64,000 nucleotides of DNA from Ditylenchus dipsaci (taxonomy: Eukaryota > Nematoda > Chromadorea > Rhabditida > Anguinidae), in NCBI GenBank assembly GCA_004194705.1, contig SADC01001282.1, forward strand, positions 62,001 to 126,000. The letters are read 5' to 3'. The notes under the pieces are model-generated. The model was not told the DNA's origin, ran no database searches, and was given only the letters and a program-made list of their open reading frames with translations. Position 1 is the stretch's first letter. Every line of letters begins with the position of its first letter. Below, in pieces: positions 1 to 12,484 of this stretch. Both the position numbers and the translations under genes were made by a program.

Positions 1-127
1 TACGTAAAAAATCTTGGGATCAACCTAGAAATTTTTCAATTTCTCAGGGGGGGGGGCTAAAAAATAAACCAACCGGTCGTTATATTAGAATAAATACGGT
101 ATATAACAAATGAAAGTCATCAATTAC

Positions 128-3100
128 CTGTTCAAGGCATAATCTCTTGCCCTTACAAAGCAATCTTCGGCAGCTCCCAAGGTCCCAAAAGCAATGCCTA
201 GACGAGCATTAGCCAAGGAGCCCATCATTCCGGACAAGCCTAACAACTAATTGCTTGACTAAAATTTGAAAAGTTAAAAATCGATTTTAACCAACCTTGG
301 ACATTGGGCAACACATTTTGTTCAGGCACCTCCACTTGGTCCATAATAATCTTACCAGTGATAGAGGCTCGTACGGCTACTTTGCCCTCTATTTTAGGAG
401 TAGTCAAACCGCTGAGACCTCGTTCCAGAATGAAACCCTGAAAATGGTAATATAAGTTGCAAAGCCACATGATCACGGACATAATTCATGACTGAAATAA
501 TTTTTTTCGCGGTAAGTCACTAAATCCGCTCGGGGACAAAATCCGGGGAGGGGCCGTTTCGTATTCGCGTTTCTCGTATTTGACAAAACTCGTATTCGCA
601 GAATTTAAATTCGTGTTCTTGGCGTTGTTATTTGGCCCATTTTCGAAGTTTACTTTTTGGTAAGTCACCACTCATTTTGTAGCCAGTAAGATAAGCTACA
701 AAATGAGTGGTAACTTACCGAAGAGTGAACTTCAAAAGTTGGCCGAAATAAGAACGCCAAAACACAACTTCAAATTCTGCGAATACGAGTTTTGTCAAAT
801 ACGAGAAACGCGAATACGAAACGGCCTCTTCCCAAAATCCGTTCGGCCAAAATCCTCTCGGCACATAATCTTCTTGTAGTCAATAATTTTATTAAAAAAA
901 GGATCTATAATTATTATTCTATAAATAATTATTCTATAATAAATTTTCAAATTAATCTTTTTTTATGAGGAACTCTTATCATTTCAAATGTTTTTTTATA
1001 ATTCAACCCCTGTTCTGCTGGATAATGCACGTACCGACTTCACCCAGTGATCATCCAGTCAGTGAATTTTTTTTATGTTTTTCAGGTTTAAAATCCTGTT
1101 TCTGAGTTGATTTGAGCATTTTAAGGTTGCAGTTCAGAATCCCCCCCACGGGGACTGATCAGGTGGAGGAGATAACTTCATATTCGTGTTTCTCGACCCC
1201 GATTTCATGAGAAAGCCGGCTGTTTTTTTGTTCTGAGAAAAAAAAAATTTTTCGATCCACAGGGGGGTATCATGGTTTTTTAGTCAAAATTTGAAAAATT
1301 TAAATTGGCGCCTTTTGAATTTAAAAGGGAATAAGGGCTGTATTGGGAGGGGAAGGGAATAAAAAGGGGGCACTTTTATGGTAGAACATTATAAATTTGA
1401 ATATCTATATTCTTCGACTGCCTCACCATGTTTTTCAACTGGGCCGTGGCAAAAAAAGACTCTATATGCATTTTATGGTCGAGAGTACTTCTCGGATCAT
1501 GTCTAAGGTAGGTGAGTGCGCGCATCTCTAACTCTCAAGCCCCTTCGGGGCGCAGGGGCTTGGGGGCTTGGAGTTGAGATGCGCACACCCACATACCTTA
1601 GACACAAATCACTCGAAAGTGACTCTGGATGCATGAAAAAGCATGCATACCAGAGTTTATTTATGCGGTAGGCCCCAGTATTCAAACTATGTTCAACATC
1701 TTCTTGTTAGTGGGCCCTGTGTGATCAGTGGCCCCTTTTATTCCCTTCCCCTCCCAATACAGCCCTTATTCCCTTTTAAATTCAAAAGGCGCCAATTTAA
1801 ATTTTTCAAATTTTGACTAAAAAACCATGATACCCCCTGTGGTTCGAAAAATTTTTTTTTCTCAGAACCAAAAAAACAGCCGGCTTTCTCATGAAATCGG
1901 GGTCGAGAAACACGAATATGAAGTTATCTCCTCCACCTGATCAGTCCCCGTGGGGGGGGGATTCTGAACTCAAGCCCATTTTAAATATGGTTTAAAGCAG
2001 TAATTTTTAGTTTTTGTGAAATCGATAAACTTTCCCAGTACGAACCAGGACAAGTGTATGTTCTGGTAGAGCGTAGCCATGTTGTAAGCAAAAGTACTAA
2101 GACCTTTTAAAACTCGTTTTCTGTAATTTTGAACTACACCTTGTTACCTCAGAATGTTGACCCCAATTTTTTTGCCTTTGTTGTAGAACAACTCATTCTG
2201 AGCAACTAAGAGAAGAACTGTCATAATAAAAGTCGGTCTTACACGGAAGATTATGCTTTTTAAAAAGCAGATGGTGGAGACCCCCAAAAATGAGAAATTT
2301 TATATTTCATACTTTTCAAGAGTATAATATGTCATTCGACGCAGAAATCTCAGGGCTTTCTTTTGGTAATAAAAAATTTTACTATTAAGTTGAAATTTTT
2401 TCATAAAATTGGGTCTAATGAATAAAAGCTAAAAAAAGTTTTGACAAAAAAGCGTTTTAAAACAAAACTATCATTTTCAGGTATAAAATTTTTGACTTCT
2501 TTTATCATTTAAAAAAATTGATCTCGCTCAAACTTTTTGATCACACTATTAGAAAGCTCTACTAATATTGCACGAGATAGCTGGAAAAAATTTCGGAGAA
2601 AGGGTATGCAGCAGGGTTGCAGCCGACTTTTAAAAAAAATCAGAACCAGATATCAGATATCAGGGTGGTAGTAACATAAAAATATCCGCGGATAAATCCG
2701 TATCCTCGGATAAAATCCGCGGATACGGATAATCGGTAGTAACAATCAAAAAATCCGCGGATATTTATCCGCGGATAAAATCCGTAGTAACAATCAAATA
2801 TCGCGGATATTTATCCGTATCCACGGATATTATCCTTAGCCTAGTCGGGAGCAGGATAAATCCGCGTATAAAAATAGTCTCTTATGTATTTTGAAATCGA
2901 TTGCTATCCAAAACGCTTGAATACGTTTGAGTAGGTGTACTATACGGTGTATTTAGTGCTGTTTTTGCCCAATACTTGTCCATTATGCATTGTGCATTGC
3001 TGAAATGATATGTTATTCGACGCAGGAGACAAAGGTCTTTCTTTCTGTTAAATCAAATTTGCTGAAAAGCTGAAAAAATTTTGACAAAAAAGCGTTTTAA

Positions 3101-6100
3101 AACAAAACTATCATTTTCAGGTATAAACATTTGGATTCTTTTATCATATGAAAAAAAATTATATCGCTCAAACTTTTTGATCACACTATTAGAAAGCTCT
3201 ACTAATATTGCACGAGATAGCTGGAAAAAATTTCGGAGAAAGGGTGGACAGTGAGAAGTTATGAACAATTTAATAAAGATGATCATTTTAGAGTTAAACT
3301 GTTTTTAGCGTTAAAAATTTTGACGCTACTGTCATATACCCCCCCCCCCCCCAAAAAAGCTACTGTAATATACCCCCCAAAAATCGGACCTACTGTCATA
3401 TACCATCCCCCCCCAAAAATCGACTTTTTTAGGAGTGTCCAAAAACCATTTTCATACAATAATTTGCCATAATAGGACCAGAAAAGCAGTTTAAAAGGAT
3501 TATGGGCTGTATTGGGATGGGAAGGGAATAATACAAGGGCCACTTTTTTTTAGCTGCTTTACCATGTTTTTCAACTTGGGCCGTGGCAAAAATAGACTCT
3601 ATATGCATTTTATGATCAAGTGTACTTCTCGAATCATGTCTAAGGTAAGTGCGTGCGCGCATCTCTAACTCTCAAGCCCCCTGCGCCCCTTCGGGGCGCA
3701 GGGGCTTGGGGGTTTGGAGTTGAGATGCGCACACCCACATACCTTAGACACAAATCACTCGAAAGTGACTCTGGATGCATGAAAAAGCATGCATACCAGA
3801 GTTTATTTATGCGGTAGGCCCCAGTATTCAAAACTATGTTCAACATCTTCTTGTTGTTGGGCCCTCTTTGATTAGTGGCCCCCTTTTATTCCCTTCCCCT
3901 CCCTATACAGCCCTAAGTCCCTTTAAAAATGTTTTGGCGGGAATTCAAAAATATTTTTTTTAATTTTCTTAAAATTTTTACCTTGGGGGACCAAGGCAAA
4001 TCGAATTTTTTTTTCGATTTTTCGGAAACCAAAGTGTTTCCGTGCCGTTTCACGGCACGAGAATCAAAATGAGACGGGTCCTTTCCCTTCAGGAAAAGTA
4101 AATTTTTCGCTAGCTGGGGGGGGGGATTCTATAGTATAGCCGTAAAAAGTACCCAAATTTATGTCCCAGACCCCGGAAAATGTGCGCAAGCCCTTCATTA
4201 GTCACAACTACCGTACGCTGGCCTACCCCCAAGCCTAAGGGCTAAGCCTAAAGTTGTTGTTTGCAAGAGTAGTTACAGCAATTTTATAAGGTCAGATTCT
4301 TGAGGGGGAAGGGGTGGGGGGCGGGTTTATTCGCTGCTAGCGCCAAATTTAGTTAAAAGAAGATTGATCTAGATGTTAAAAGTGTGTCCGTTCACAAGGT
4401 ACATTATGTACACAACAAGATCTAAAGTGCGCAATAGAAAGAGCAAGGATAGCGCTTTCCAATAAGTGGTTATTCGGTAAGATTTAAAAGCAGGACAAAA
4501 TTCTACATGGCATTGAAAAATGCACATTTTTCCGAAATTTATTACTTGTGATTGCGTCATATAACCTCATTTGCTTCGTAAGAACTTATAAATAACAGCG
4601 AATTCATGCTTAGCGTGCCTGATTTGCTTGTTGAAGTGCTCTTGAAATTTTAAGTTGACTGTCAATTTTCAATTCCGCTTGAGACAAAAAATAATTAAAT
4701 TTCAAATATTAGATTTTTGTATTTTACGATTTTCGATTTACAGCAGCATAAGAATGGACAATACTTTTTTTCGACTAATTTTTGATTTGCATTTTTCTTT
4801 GAGTTTTTGTCCTAATTTTTTTAGCATAACCGTGTAGCCTAACGATCCATCAAACTCCACTGAATAATATAGACAATTGTCCAAAAACATACATTTAGGA
4901 GTAGAAAAAAAGTAACAACTATTTTTTTCAAACTCCTAAATTTCTTCATACAGGAAATTTTTTGCTTCAGTCCGATAGCTCTTTAGAAAGCTGAGATCCT
5001 AGGCTACACGATAATGCTGAAACTTCAAAAAAATTGAGATAAAAAATGAAAAATTGCAATTATTAAAATTAGTCAGAAAAAGAGTATTTTAGTCAGAAAA
5101 AAAAGTATTTTAGTCGAAAAAAAAACCTATCGTTCCTAGAAAAATGCCGACGTTTTATTGCGAAAATAAACAAATTCTACAAAAACAAATGACAAAAATT
5201 TTAAAAGTTTTAAGAAATTTCCAAAATATATCAATGACGGTATTTCTGCTCGGTGCTTCATATTATGTACTTCCTTAGTCGGCTCAAATCGCTCTCTCAA
5301 TCAGTCTTGCTGAATCAATCGGCGTTATCAACCGGTTGATTCGCTGGTGGGCTACCAATTGATCACTTTCATCAACCGGCTGATCAACCGATGGTAATAA
5401 AGCTCAATTTTTACACAAATTAATACTCCAGTTGATTGTTTTATAAAAGGACCCTGTCTCTTCCTTATCATGGCAATTTCAAAGGTTTGAATGCGCGCGG
5501 GACCACATAGATTTTGTCAATAATGTTTTTGAATTATTTTTTTATTTGCATTTCAAATTTAAAACGTTATGTTCTACTTGATATAATGTCACCTAATGGC
5601 AGTGACAGTTGTGGAGCAGTGCAAGTCGGATGAGTTGTCCGATCAGGCATTGTCAAGCAACGTTGTGCTCGACTAGTGAATGGTTCTAAGTTTTGAACAA
5701 ATTTTCAAATTTATTTTCTAAACAATCAGCGCAAAGAAAAAAAATGTTCGGAATTATTATTGACAAAATGTGTGCGGTCCGCGCACATCAAACCTTTCAA
5801 ATTGCCATGATAAGGAAGAGACAGGGTCCTTTAACCGGTTGATGTGGCCGTTGATAATCAAAAAATCGTAATCAACCGGTTGATCAACCGTAAAGCAATC
5901 AACCGTAAAGCAAGGTCTATGTGGCGGTTGATAAGCAAAAAATTTCGATCAACCGGAAATCTATCAACCGGTTGATGGTGGATGTGGCGGTTGATAAAAT
6001 CCCGGTCTCAGCAAGACTTCTCTCAATATCTCTTATAAAATCAGTGACGCTCTTTTCTTCCCGATGAACCACTAGACGCAATTGGGTCGTTACTGACGCA

Positions 6101-8639
6101 AATATGACATCTAAAATACAGCGTATCCAATAAAACGGCACCATTTTTGAAAAAATTTTCCAACGGCTTCCGCAAAGCGGTGAAATCCCAAAAAATTTTG
6201 TTGAAGTTTCAGCCAACAAGTTATACAGTCGACGCGCTATATAAAGAATTCACGATATAACGAGCACTTAGAGTGGTCGCGACTAATGAAATTTTTAATG
6301 TTAATTTTATTCTTGTGTATTTGTAAGAATGTACAGGCTTAACCAAAAAAAACCCCTGAACCTTGACGTCGCCGTAAGGCCAGTTTCAATTATGACTTTG
6401 TTGCCAATTATATGTAATTTTGTAGCCCCGACAATGCTCTAACAAATGTTATATTAACATTGAAAAAAATGAAAAAATATTATTAATAAATAATCAGAAA
6501 AAAAAACTTGAACCTCGATTTCAAATTTTCAGTTTTTGTTGAGTTTTTGTTCTTGTTCAGTTTTTTCAGTTTTTGTTCTTGTCCTGGTTCGTACTGGAAG
6601 GGTAAAAGCGGCATGCCCTTTGAATAACAGTTACGACATGAAAACCATTTTTAGATTATCTAAATTAAAATATGCTCAACATGCTATGTTCGAAAGATTT
6701 TTTGCTTATTGTGTTGTGTGAGCCACTTTTCTGATCGCTCGTACTGTGCTATGCTCTATAGCAGGCAAATTGTGTGCTTCTGTGCTTTAAATTCTTATCC
6801 TTATACTGCGTTTTTTCTATTTTGGCCTTAGAAGTAAGGTGCCCGCAATCGTTATCCAATATCCAAAGCTTACCAACTTTAGGGATCAGCCTCCTTCCTT
6901 TGAATTGGAAACCAACATGAACTTTTTTCTGTCTAGGCCTTTAATCATACCATAAGTTGGGATCTTGTTTCAAAAAATCATACGTTTACAAAGCATAGAA
7001 TCATTATTCACGTGTGAATAACTTTAGAAAGTCGACTTTGAGTAGTGATGCCTGTTATTTGAAAAAGTAGGAGAGGCAGCTCTAGATTTTTTCCTTTTTA
7101 ATTTACTTTTTATCCTTATTCGTAGCCATTTTCAGCAAATACGACTAGCCATAATTTTTTTCGTGAAGTATGTTCCATAATATTTTTATAGAGCGATTCA
7201 ATTTTTATAACAGGTAGTGATCGAGATGCCGTTTCGGAGGATCACATATAGTCCATTCCTGGTAAAAAATTGATCAACTCACCTTAATGGCATTATCATG
7301 ACGATCACTCCTGGCCCAGACAATAAACATAGTGGCCACAGGCGCATTGGTTATCCATGTCTTTGTGCCAGTCAGCTTATACACCTGTTTATCAGCGTCC
7401 ATACTGCCTTAGACTCCATGCCGGCAGGGTTAGAGCCGTGGTTTGGCTCAGTTAAGCCAAAACAGCCAATTAGCTGACCAGTTACCAGCTGAGGAATAAA
7501 CTTCTGTTTTTGTTCTTCAGAACCTGAATTTTTAAAAATGAATAATGAAAACTACACTGGAATTTTTTTAGTTTATCTTATTAATGCGGCCAATTTTTGA
7601 AGTATCCCTGTTGATTGTACACGATAATTCGGCAGATTTCAGACAATTATGTTTTTTTTCCTTTTTTTTGTCTTTTTTTGGTTTTTTTAATTCTGTTTTC
7701 ATGGGTCGAGTTCTTTTGATATCCAAATTCATTCGGTATATCATGTAAAAAATAAGGCTTTTTCTTGTCCCTGTTTGGACTCTGTATCTGCCTGGATGTT
7801 CAGATGGCTGAGAGCTAGATTGCACAAGGACAAAAAATCGTGTTTCTGATATAATACACCAGATTGACATAATATACCAAAAGAATGTGGGCTCAAGAGA
7901 AGTCAATATATCAAAACAGAATTTTGATATTATGACAGAAAAAAAATATGACCGTATGAAATTGTACTCATCCCTTAGCTTACCCTCAATACCTTATTTT
8001 ATTTAATAAGCCGATATGTCGACCTATTTTTCAAACACTCGAAATTAACACAAATTTTAGGTACATTTCGAGACTTTTAAGTGATTAACCAAAATCTTAA
8101 AAGTGGAATCAAAAGAGCTCTTTGGAGCTATGAAAGCGCGTAGGCTTATTAGAGGAAATGCTTAATTTTTTTCAGATAAATCCATCAATTTTTGCAACAT
8201 CACTAAAAATTTGCTTTTTTTTCAACTAACCATAAGCAAGCAATGGACCAATGAGCAGAGATGTCTGTACACTCATGATGGTCCTGTAGGCAGTGTCCAC
8301 GCGTTCCAACTCTCTGGCTATCAAACCATAAGCCACAGTGGACGCTCCAGGACATCCATAACCACTGTAAGGAGTGCCGAATAGACCATGCTGACCCATT
8401 TCCAGCCAGAGATTAGAGTCGAAAACTGAATTTTTAAGGGGTTTTTAGATTTTACATGATTTTTTCGGAAAAATTTCACCTTCATCCCTGTGAGCTTGCA
8501 CTATTCTCGGCTGCAATTTCTGTTGACAATAATCTCTAGCTCTGTCTCTGATTTTTAGTTCTTCGCTAGTTAGTTGACTGTTTAGGTCTAGGGCATCTAG
8601 GTAGTTGAACGTAGCTGATGGTTTTGGGGTTTCAGACAT
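128..8639 (-). CDS. GCDH: Glutaryl-CoA dehydrogenase, 5' five exons (gene runs off the left edge)
   Basis: FAD-dependent acyl-CoA dehydrogenase that oxidises and decarboxylates glutaryl-CoA to crotonyl-CoA in lysine and tryptophan breakdown. Exons in transcript order: 8480-8639, 8231-8425, 7283-7523, 296-437, 128-239, all joined by GT-AG with matching phase. The translation follows human [42 protein letters not shown], the FAD/substrate motif [35 protein letters not shown] and [15 protein letters not shown]. The C-terminal exons with the catalytic glutamate lie beyond base 1. The start is the ATG at 8639, preceded directly by an in-frame TAA; the protein then enters the catalytic domain within about 12 residues, so no mitochondrial presequence is visible. 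Exon 3 has an apparent one-base deletion near 7403-7406: without one extra base, reading stops before [10 protein letters not shown]. Identity is very likely; the N-terminus is uncertain. Confidence 0.93.
519..850. repeat. Palindromic element with about 150-bp arms
   Basis: The left arm (GGCCGTTTCGTATTCGCG, then words such as ACAAAACTCGTATTCGC) returns as its reverse complement on the right (GAATACGAGTTTTGT, CGCGAATACGAAACGGCC). The centre is a smaller palindrome around 673-712 (CACTCATTTTGTAGC against GCTACAAAATGAGTG). It looks like a miniature inverted-repeat element. I could not fix target-site duplications. Confidence 0.75.
1132..1969. repeat. Long-TIR element, GGGCTGTATTGGGAGGGG family, copy 1
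   Basis: Inverted arms of roughly 300 bp run inward from GTTCAGAATCCCCCC and its complement at 1955-1969, through GTTTCTCGACCCCGATTTCATG to GGGCTGTATTGGGAGGGG. The core (about 1420-1735) has its own small palindrome around the TCTCAAGCCCC / GGGGCTTGGGGG hairpin. The same modules recur near 3329-3960, 12820-12960, 16060-16530, 29685-30135 and 43690-43970, making this the commonest large repeat here. No transposase was seen. No clear TSD. Confidence 0.75.
2437..2610. repeat. 170-bp direct duplication, upstream copy
   Basis: Starting at GACAAAAAAGCGTTTTAAAA and ending in GAAAAAATTTCGGAGAAAGG, this block is repeated with few changes at 3077-3247. The flanking CATTCGACGCAG (about 2333) and TATTCGACGCAG (about 3013) suggest the duplicated unit is longer. 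The ATCCGCGGAT array lies between the copies. Confidence 0.8.
2650..2850. repeat. Array of ATCCGCGGAT-like palindromic words
   Basis: Short words of the form ATCCGCGGATA and ATCCGTATCC recur about ten times in both orientations, separated by GGTAGTAACAATC. It resembles the word-rich subterminal regions of the 8-bp-TSD elements elsewhere in the window, but I could not find matching termini. Confidence 0.6.
3077..3247. repeat. 170-bp direct duplication, downstream copy
   Basis: Second copy of the block at 2437-2610, same orientation, about 640 bp away. Confidence 0.8.
3329..3960. repeat. GGGCTGTATTGGG family, copy 2
   Basis: Begins with GACGCTACTGTCATATACCCC plus poly-C spacers (the terminus seen also at 26927 and 43593), then GGGCTGTATTGGGATGGG near 3507, the CTCAAGCCCC/GGGGCTTGGGGG hairpin core and the inverted TACAGCCCTAAG near 3905. 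The right arm is degraded. Confidence 0.65.
5302..6019. mobile_element. hAT-like non-autonomous element, ATCAACCGGTTGAT word
   Basis: Termini CAGTCTTGCTGA at 5302 and its complement near 6008-6019 (11 of 12 bases match) are flanked by an identical 8-bp duplication CTCTCAAT (5294-5301 and 6020-6027). Subterminal regions carry many copies of ATCAACCGGTTGAT-like words. The centre (about 5450-5832) is itself palindromic: AAAGGACCCTGTCTCTTCC on the left and its complement on the right. No transposase. Lies inside the big GCDH intron. Confidence 0.82.
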
Positions 8640-11082
8640 GGCTTAGGCTAAATGTTTGGTAGAATGCTCAAGAGTGAGAAAATTTAAAAAAATCAAATTA
8701 CTCGAAATTTAGTGCAGTTCTAAAATATAATTCACTTTTTCATCTTGGTCTTCCTACCAATTGTCTTTTAAAATATGAGTTTATACTTCTGTTTCTTGGC
8801 TTATTCATTTTTATAGCAAAAATTGTTATAGCCGAAAATCCTTATAGCCCAAAACGGTTACATCTGTGGTACTAACAAAAAATCTCTAGATTAAAAGTTT
8901 GTTCCCCGCCAATTCAAATTTTTTTGCCTAATCATTCAACTTCTGTAAGGATTTTTCAATCTGGTTTCTAACAAAACAATGCCTAGAATTGAATTTTAGG
9001 TAAAGTTTTTTTAGAAACCAAGTTGAAAAATCCGTACAGAAATTTGATGATTAGAATTTTTTAATTGACGGGGACAATTTAGAACGCTTGAACATGTAGC
9101 TACCACAAAAAATGAAAGATGTAACCGTTTTGGCTATAAGGATTTTGGCTATAAAAATTTGGCTACGACATGGGTAATCCATTTTATAAAGTCTAATTTT
9201 TGTTTTTAATTTTTCAAAAGTGAAAACAAATGTGTAAAATATATGAGGGGCATCAAGGCAAAAGTAAGAATCTATTTTAGGATAGAGCCTGAAATTGAAA
9301 AAATTGCAATACATATTTTTGAATTTTAGACAAAACCTATCATTCGCTGACTGGTGGTAAAATCGGAATTCTAGCAATTCAAGATTGATAAATCAAATTT
9401 GGCAAAACATTTCGAAAATTGAAATAAAAAATTCACACCCTAGGCGGGAACGAACTTGAGGTGGGTCCATTGTATCAAGGGGTTTTGGCAATTTTGTTTT
9501 CAATTGCTATTAGTGTTACCTCTGAAGGTGGCTAACTATCAAAGCTTACTTACACAAAACAAGATTTTTTCCAGTAAGCAGCGTACAACCAAAACAGTCC
9601 ATTAATTTTTTATTGTTCCTTTAGATCCCAAGTATTTTACAAATTTAAAACTATTTTCATAAATTTAAAAAAGTAAAAGAGAACATTTTTGATCTTTTTA
9701 GAGAAGCCTGCAACCAATAATAATTTGCGAATTGTTTGACTTTGCACACTAACGAAATGCACAAGATAAATGGGTAGTGTGTCAGTTTAAGTTGTAGTTT
9801 ATTCTTTCTTAGCACAATTGCACTTTAACAATAACATTGGGGTACTAAAACGATAAAGTAATTTTTTTACAGAAATTTAACCGAAGATGCACTTCCCTTT
9901 ATTTTTGACCTTTTGCTATTTGGAGTAATATACGCCCTTTATGTCTATAATCAGATAAGCAGTTAATCTCAATCAAGCATTTGTACTTTTGCTGCTTTAA
10001 AAAATTGTTTTCACCAATTTGTAATTGAACAAAATGGCTCGAAAGTGCAAGCAAATTCTGGCTGAGAAATTTGTATTTCATGACTTTTAGTTGATTTTGT
10101 GCTGTGAGCACACATATTTTGGAGTTGGATATTTTTGCGCGAGAAATATATGCATTGGAGTAGGAAAGGGATGGTGTGATGCAGAGGGCAACCCCAGAGG
10201 TCTTTGTGCGCACACAGAAACAAACAATAAAATATGATGGGTGTACAGGGTTAAAGATAAATTGGAGATCAAATAATTTTTCAAGAAGCGTGAGTATATA
10301 GTTTAATCGATGGCTGAAAAAAGGTACAAAATAAATGATACCTAAGGCCTGAGCAACAAGAAACTTTAGGACAAAACAATAAATTTTAAATTCCATTTTC
10401 TAGTCAGAAATATTTCGAAATTAAGCAGGTCACTAAATCGAAAGGATCCCTAAGTGGCCGCTCAAGGTTCAGCTTTAATATTTCATTGGCCGTTTTACAT
10501 TTTACTAAACCTTACATGCCTCTTAAAGGACTATAGTCGTCGCCGACAACGAGAATTTCTTGTCACTAATACAGTGCACAAAGTTGCACTGCAAAACAAA
10601 AGTTGCACTACACAAAATTTGTGCCAGCACTCTATTAGTGACAATGGAACTAAATTAGTGCCTACACTAATTAGTGCTTTTTAAAGTGCTTTTTAGTACT
10701 AAATTAGCACCATTTAATAAGGACTTGTGCCCAAATGCAGTTCCTTGCCGGTGCGTTCAAAAACCATGGTCTTTTAAAGATAAGAGTTAGAGAGGACCTT
10801 CACAGCAAACCAATTGCTTTCTGAAAAAAAAACGGCCTGCAAACTAAGAATATTTACGATTTTTCGGACAGCATTGACCAATCCCACTTAGAAAAATACT
10901 TTAAAAAACGGAGGTAAAAAGATTGTCGGACCCCAGGCGGGAAGGAACTTAAGGTGAACTCACTATGTCGAGACTTGACTGTGCTATCAAAAACGCATGC
11001 ATGTTGCACGAGAATTGAGGTAGGGATCAGTAGTGCCATTTTTTAGATTTTCTATGAGTCCTTATAGATATTTTTGGACGAG
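8640..11082. other. Gene-free AT-rich stretch upstream of GCDH
   Basis: Presumably includes the GCDH promoter, but I see no defined promoter motif. Contents: the 172-bp palindrome at 8903-9074; a TTAA-type repeat end near 10507 (AAAGGACTATAGTCGTCGCC); a run of CACTAAT/GTGCACT words at about 10560-10710; and a fragment resembling the pogo-like palindromes near 10920-10980 (GACCCCAGGCGGGAAGGAAC). Long open frames here, including one at 9899-10396, show no protein-like composition. Confidence 0.6.
8903..9074. repeat. Palindromic MITE, GGTTTCTAACAAAACAA family
   Basis: The arms CCCCGCCAATTCAAATT and AATTTTTTAATTGACGGGG are inverted copies; the arms continue through ATTTTTCAATCTGGTTTCTA and GAAACCAAGTTGAAAAAT. 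Relatives with the same core occur at about 23430-23640, 32326-32522 and, as a fragment, near 50280-50340. Confidence 0.7.
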
Positions 11083-11414
11083 ACTTTTTTCTGCCCGCTT
11101 CTGGCTTTTTTCTGCCCGCTTTTAGCTTTTTTTTTTTTCTTTTTTTTTTTTTTCACCCAAAAATGACCCTAAAATACCCGAAAAAGACCATCTACCCCGA
11201 GGGTGGGTGACAAATTTTTTTAAAATAAAATTCAACTTTTTTTATTTAGAAAGTCTTTAGAAATACTTCTTGTATCTTTTTGTGCAGAAAAAATGAGTTC
11301 GGGATGCATCCCAAAACCAAGTATGTATCCAATTTTTAGAATCTTATAGATGACAAAAATTACAAGTATTTTTATCGATGACATGATGATTGGCATGATG
11401 AAGATGGTTTGATA

Positions 11415-12484
11415 TAGAGCTGACGATTTGGCTTGTTGCGATATATTTTTGCGATATTTTTGTTCACGATCAAATGCGATATGCGATATGCGATATATCC
11501 AAAATGATGATGCGATATATCGCTGCGATATGCGATATTTTTCCACAGAGGTGAGCAAAGCCTTAAAAAAATTCTGCGGCGGCCAAGCCGCCGCAGAATT
11601 ACTATTTATTTGTGACTAATCAAGCAGACTAACTCCAATGAACAATTTTATTTAACATTATTTTTCACATTTCCACCTTTCATCATCATCATCTCACATA
11701 ACATCACCTAATACTTAAATTTCAATTCTTTCAGATTCTTGTTCAAAAAGAGCAACATCTCCGCATTCTGCGGATCCAAACACGAGCGCCTGTAGTCATA
11801 GATATCCCGAGCAACCGAAAAGAGTTGCTCACTTGGCTGACTTGTCGCAGGAGCTGAGAGGAAACGACGGGCCACCGCGGATAAGATTGGATAACTTTTT
11901 GCATTCTTCTAAAAGAACAAAAATAGAAATGATGTTAAAGCAAATTGATTCATTCCAAATATACCTTCCACCAGTTCAATGGATCCTCCTCCGTATTAAT
12001 TCGCTTCTGCAGCCCATATGCCTTCAGTTCGAATATCACATCCGCTGAGTCTTCTTTTTCGGCGCTTTCGTCATCTCCAAATGTGTGGCTGTGTCGACCG
12101 AAAACGAGTTACCTGTTGGCGCTTCGGTGGAGGTGAGTTTACGTCTAAACAATTCATAAACAATTCCTCCTCTTTAGTCCTACAAAACAACATACCTTCG
12201 ACAATATCAGGTACTCCTTCGCATTCCTCCTGAATCCACTACAAAATTCGCTCAAACAAAAAAATTCGGCAAAAAATCGGGCGAAATCTAAAATTTTCAC
12301 AAAATCGTGTCAAATTTTAGGCGAAAAATGTCAAAATCGGCTTGCGATATATCTCACCAGATGCGATGCGATATGCGATATTTTCAAAATGGCCGGTGCG
12401 ATATTTGCGATCGATATTTTTGGCTAAAATTTGGTGCGATCGATCGATATTTGCGATGCGATATATCGATCGTCGTCAGCTCTA
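11415..12484. mobile_element. hAT element with GCGATATATCG subterminal arrays
   Basis: Perfect 11-bp terminal repeats TAGAGCTGACG...CGTCAGCTCTA are flanked by an exact 8-bp duplication GTTTGATA (11407-11414 and 12485-12492). About 130-180 bp at each end are packed with GCGATATATCG/GCGATATGCG words. The inside includes a GC-rich hairpin (TTCTGCGGCGGC, near 11570) and a remnant of the transposase dimerisation domain on the minus strand. TSD length, TIR form and domain agree on the hAT superfamily. Confidence 0.92.
11708..11905 (-). pseudogene. hAT transposase C-terminal dimerisation domain, remnant
   Basis: Minus-strand reading gives about 65 residues with the hallmark order of the hAT dimerisation region: LSAVARRFLSAPATSQPSEQ, then LFSVARDIYDYRR and NAEMLLFLNKNLKEL, ending at a TAG (11708-11710). 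Known hAT proteins have ...iPaTSaxSERlFS... followed by ...NvexLlfLk.N here. The catalytic RNase-H-like part is absent, so this element cannot make a working transposase. Not on the plus strand. Confidence 0.9.

Larger units (their letters stand above)
438..7282. other. Repeat-filled 6.8-kb GCDH intron
   Basis: No coding exon was found between GCDH exons 3 and 4. The intron holds inverted repeats at about 519-850 and 1132-1969, a 170-bp direct duplication (2437-2610 and 3077-3247), an array of ATCCGCGGAT-like words (2650-2850), a second partial copy of the 1132-1969 family (3329-3960), part of a GGCGCTA-ended element (about 4100-4333) and the 8-bp-TSD element at 5302-6019. From 6.1 to 7.2 kb the sequence is AT-rich with nothing recognisable. 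Confidence 0.75.

Noticed and set aside
9899..10396. Open frame of 165 codons on the minus strand
   Set aside because: Composition is that of AT-rich DNA (Phe, Leu, Ile, Cys, Lys scattered), with no conserved motif and no splice context.
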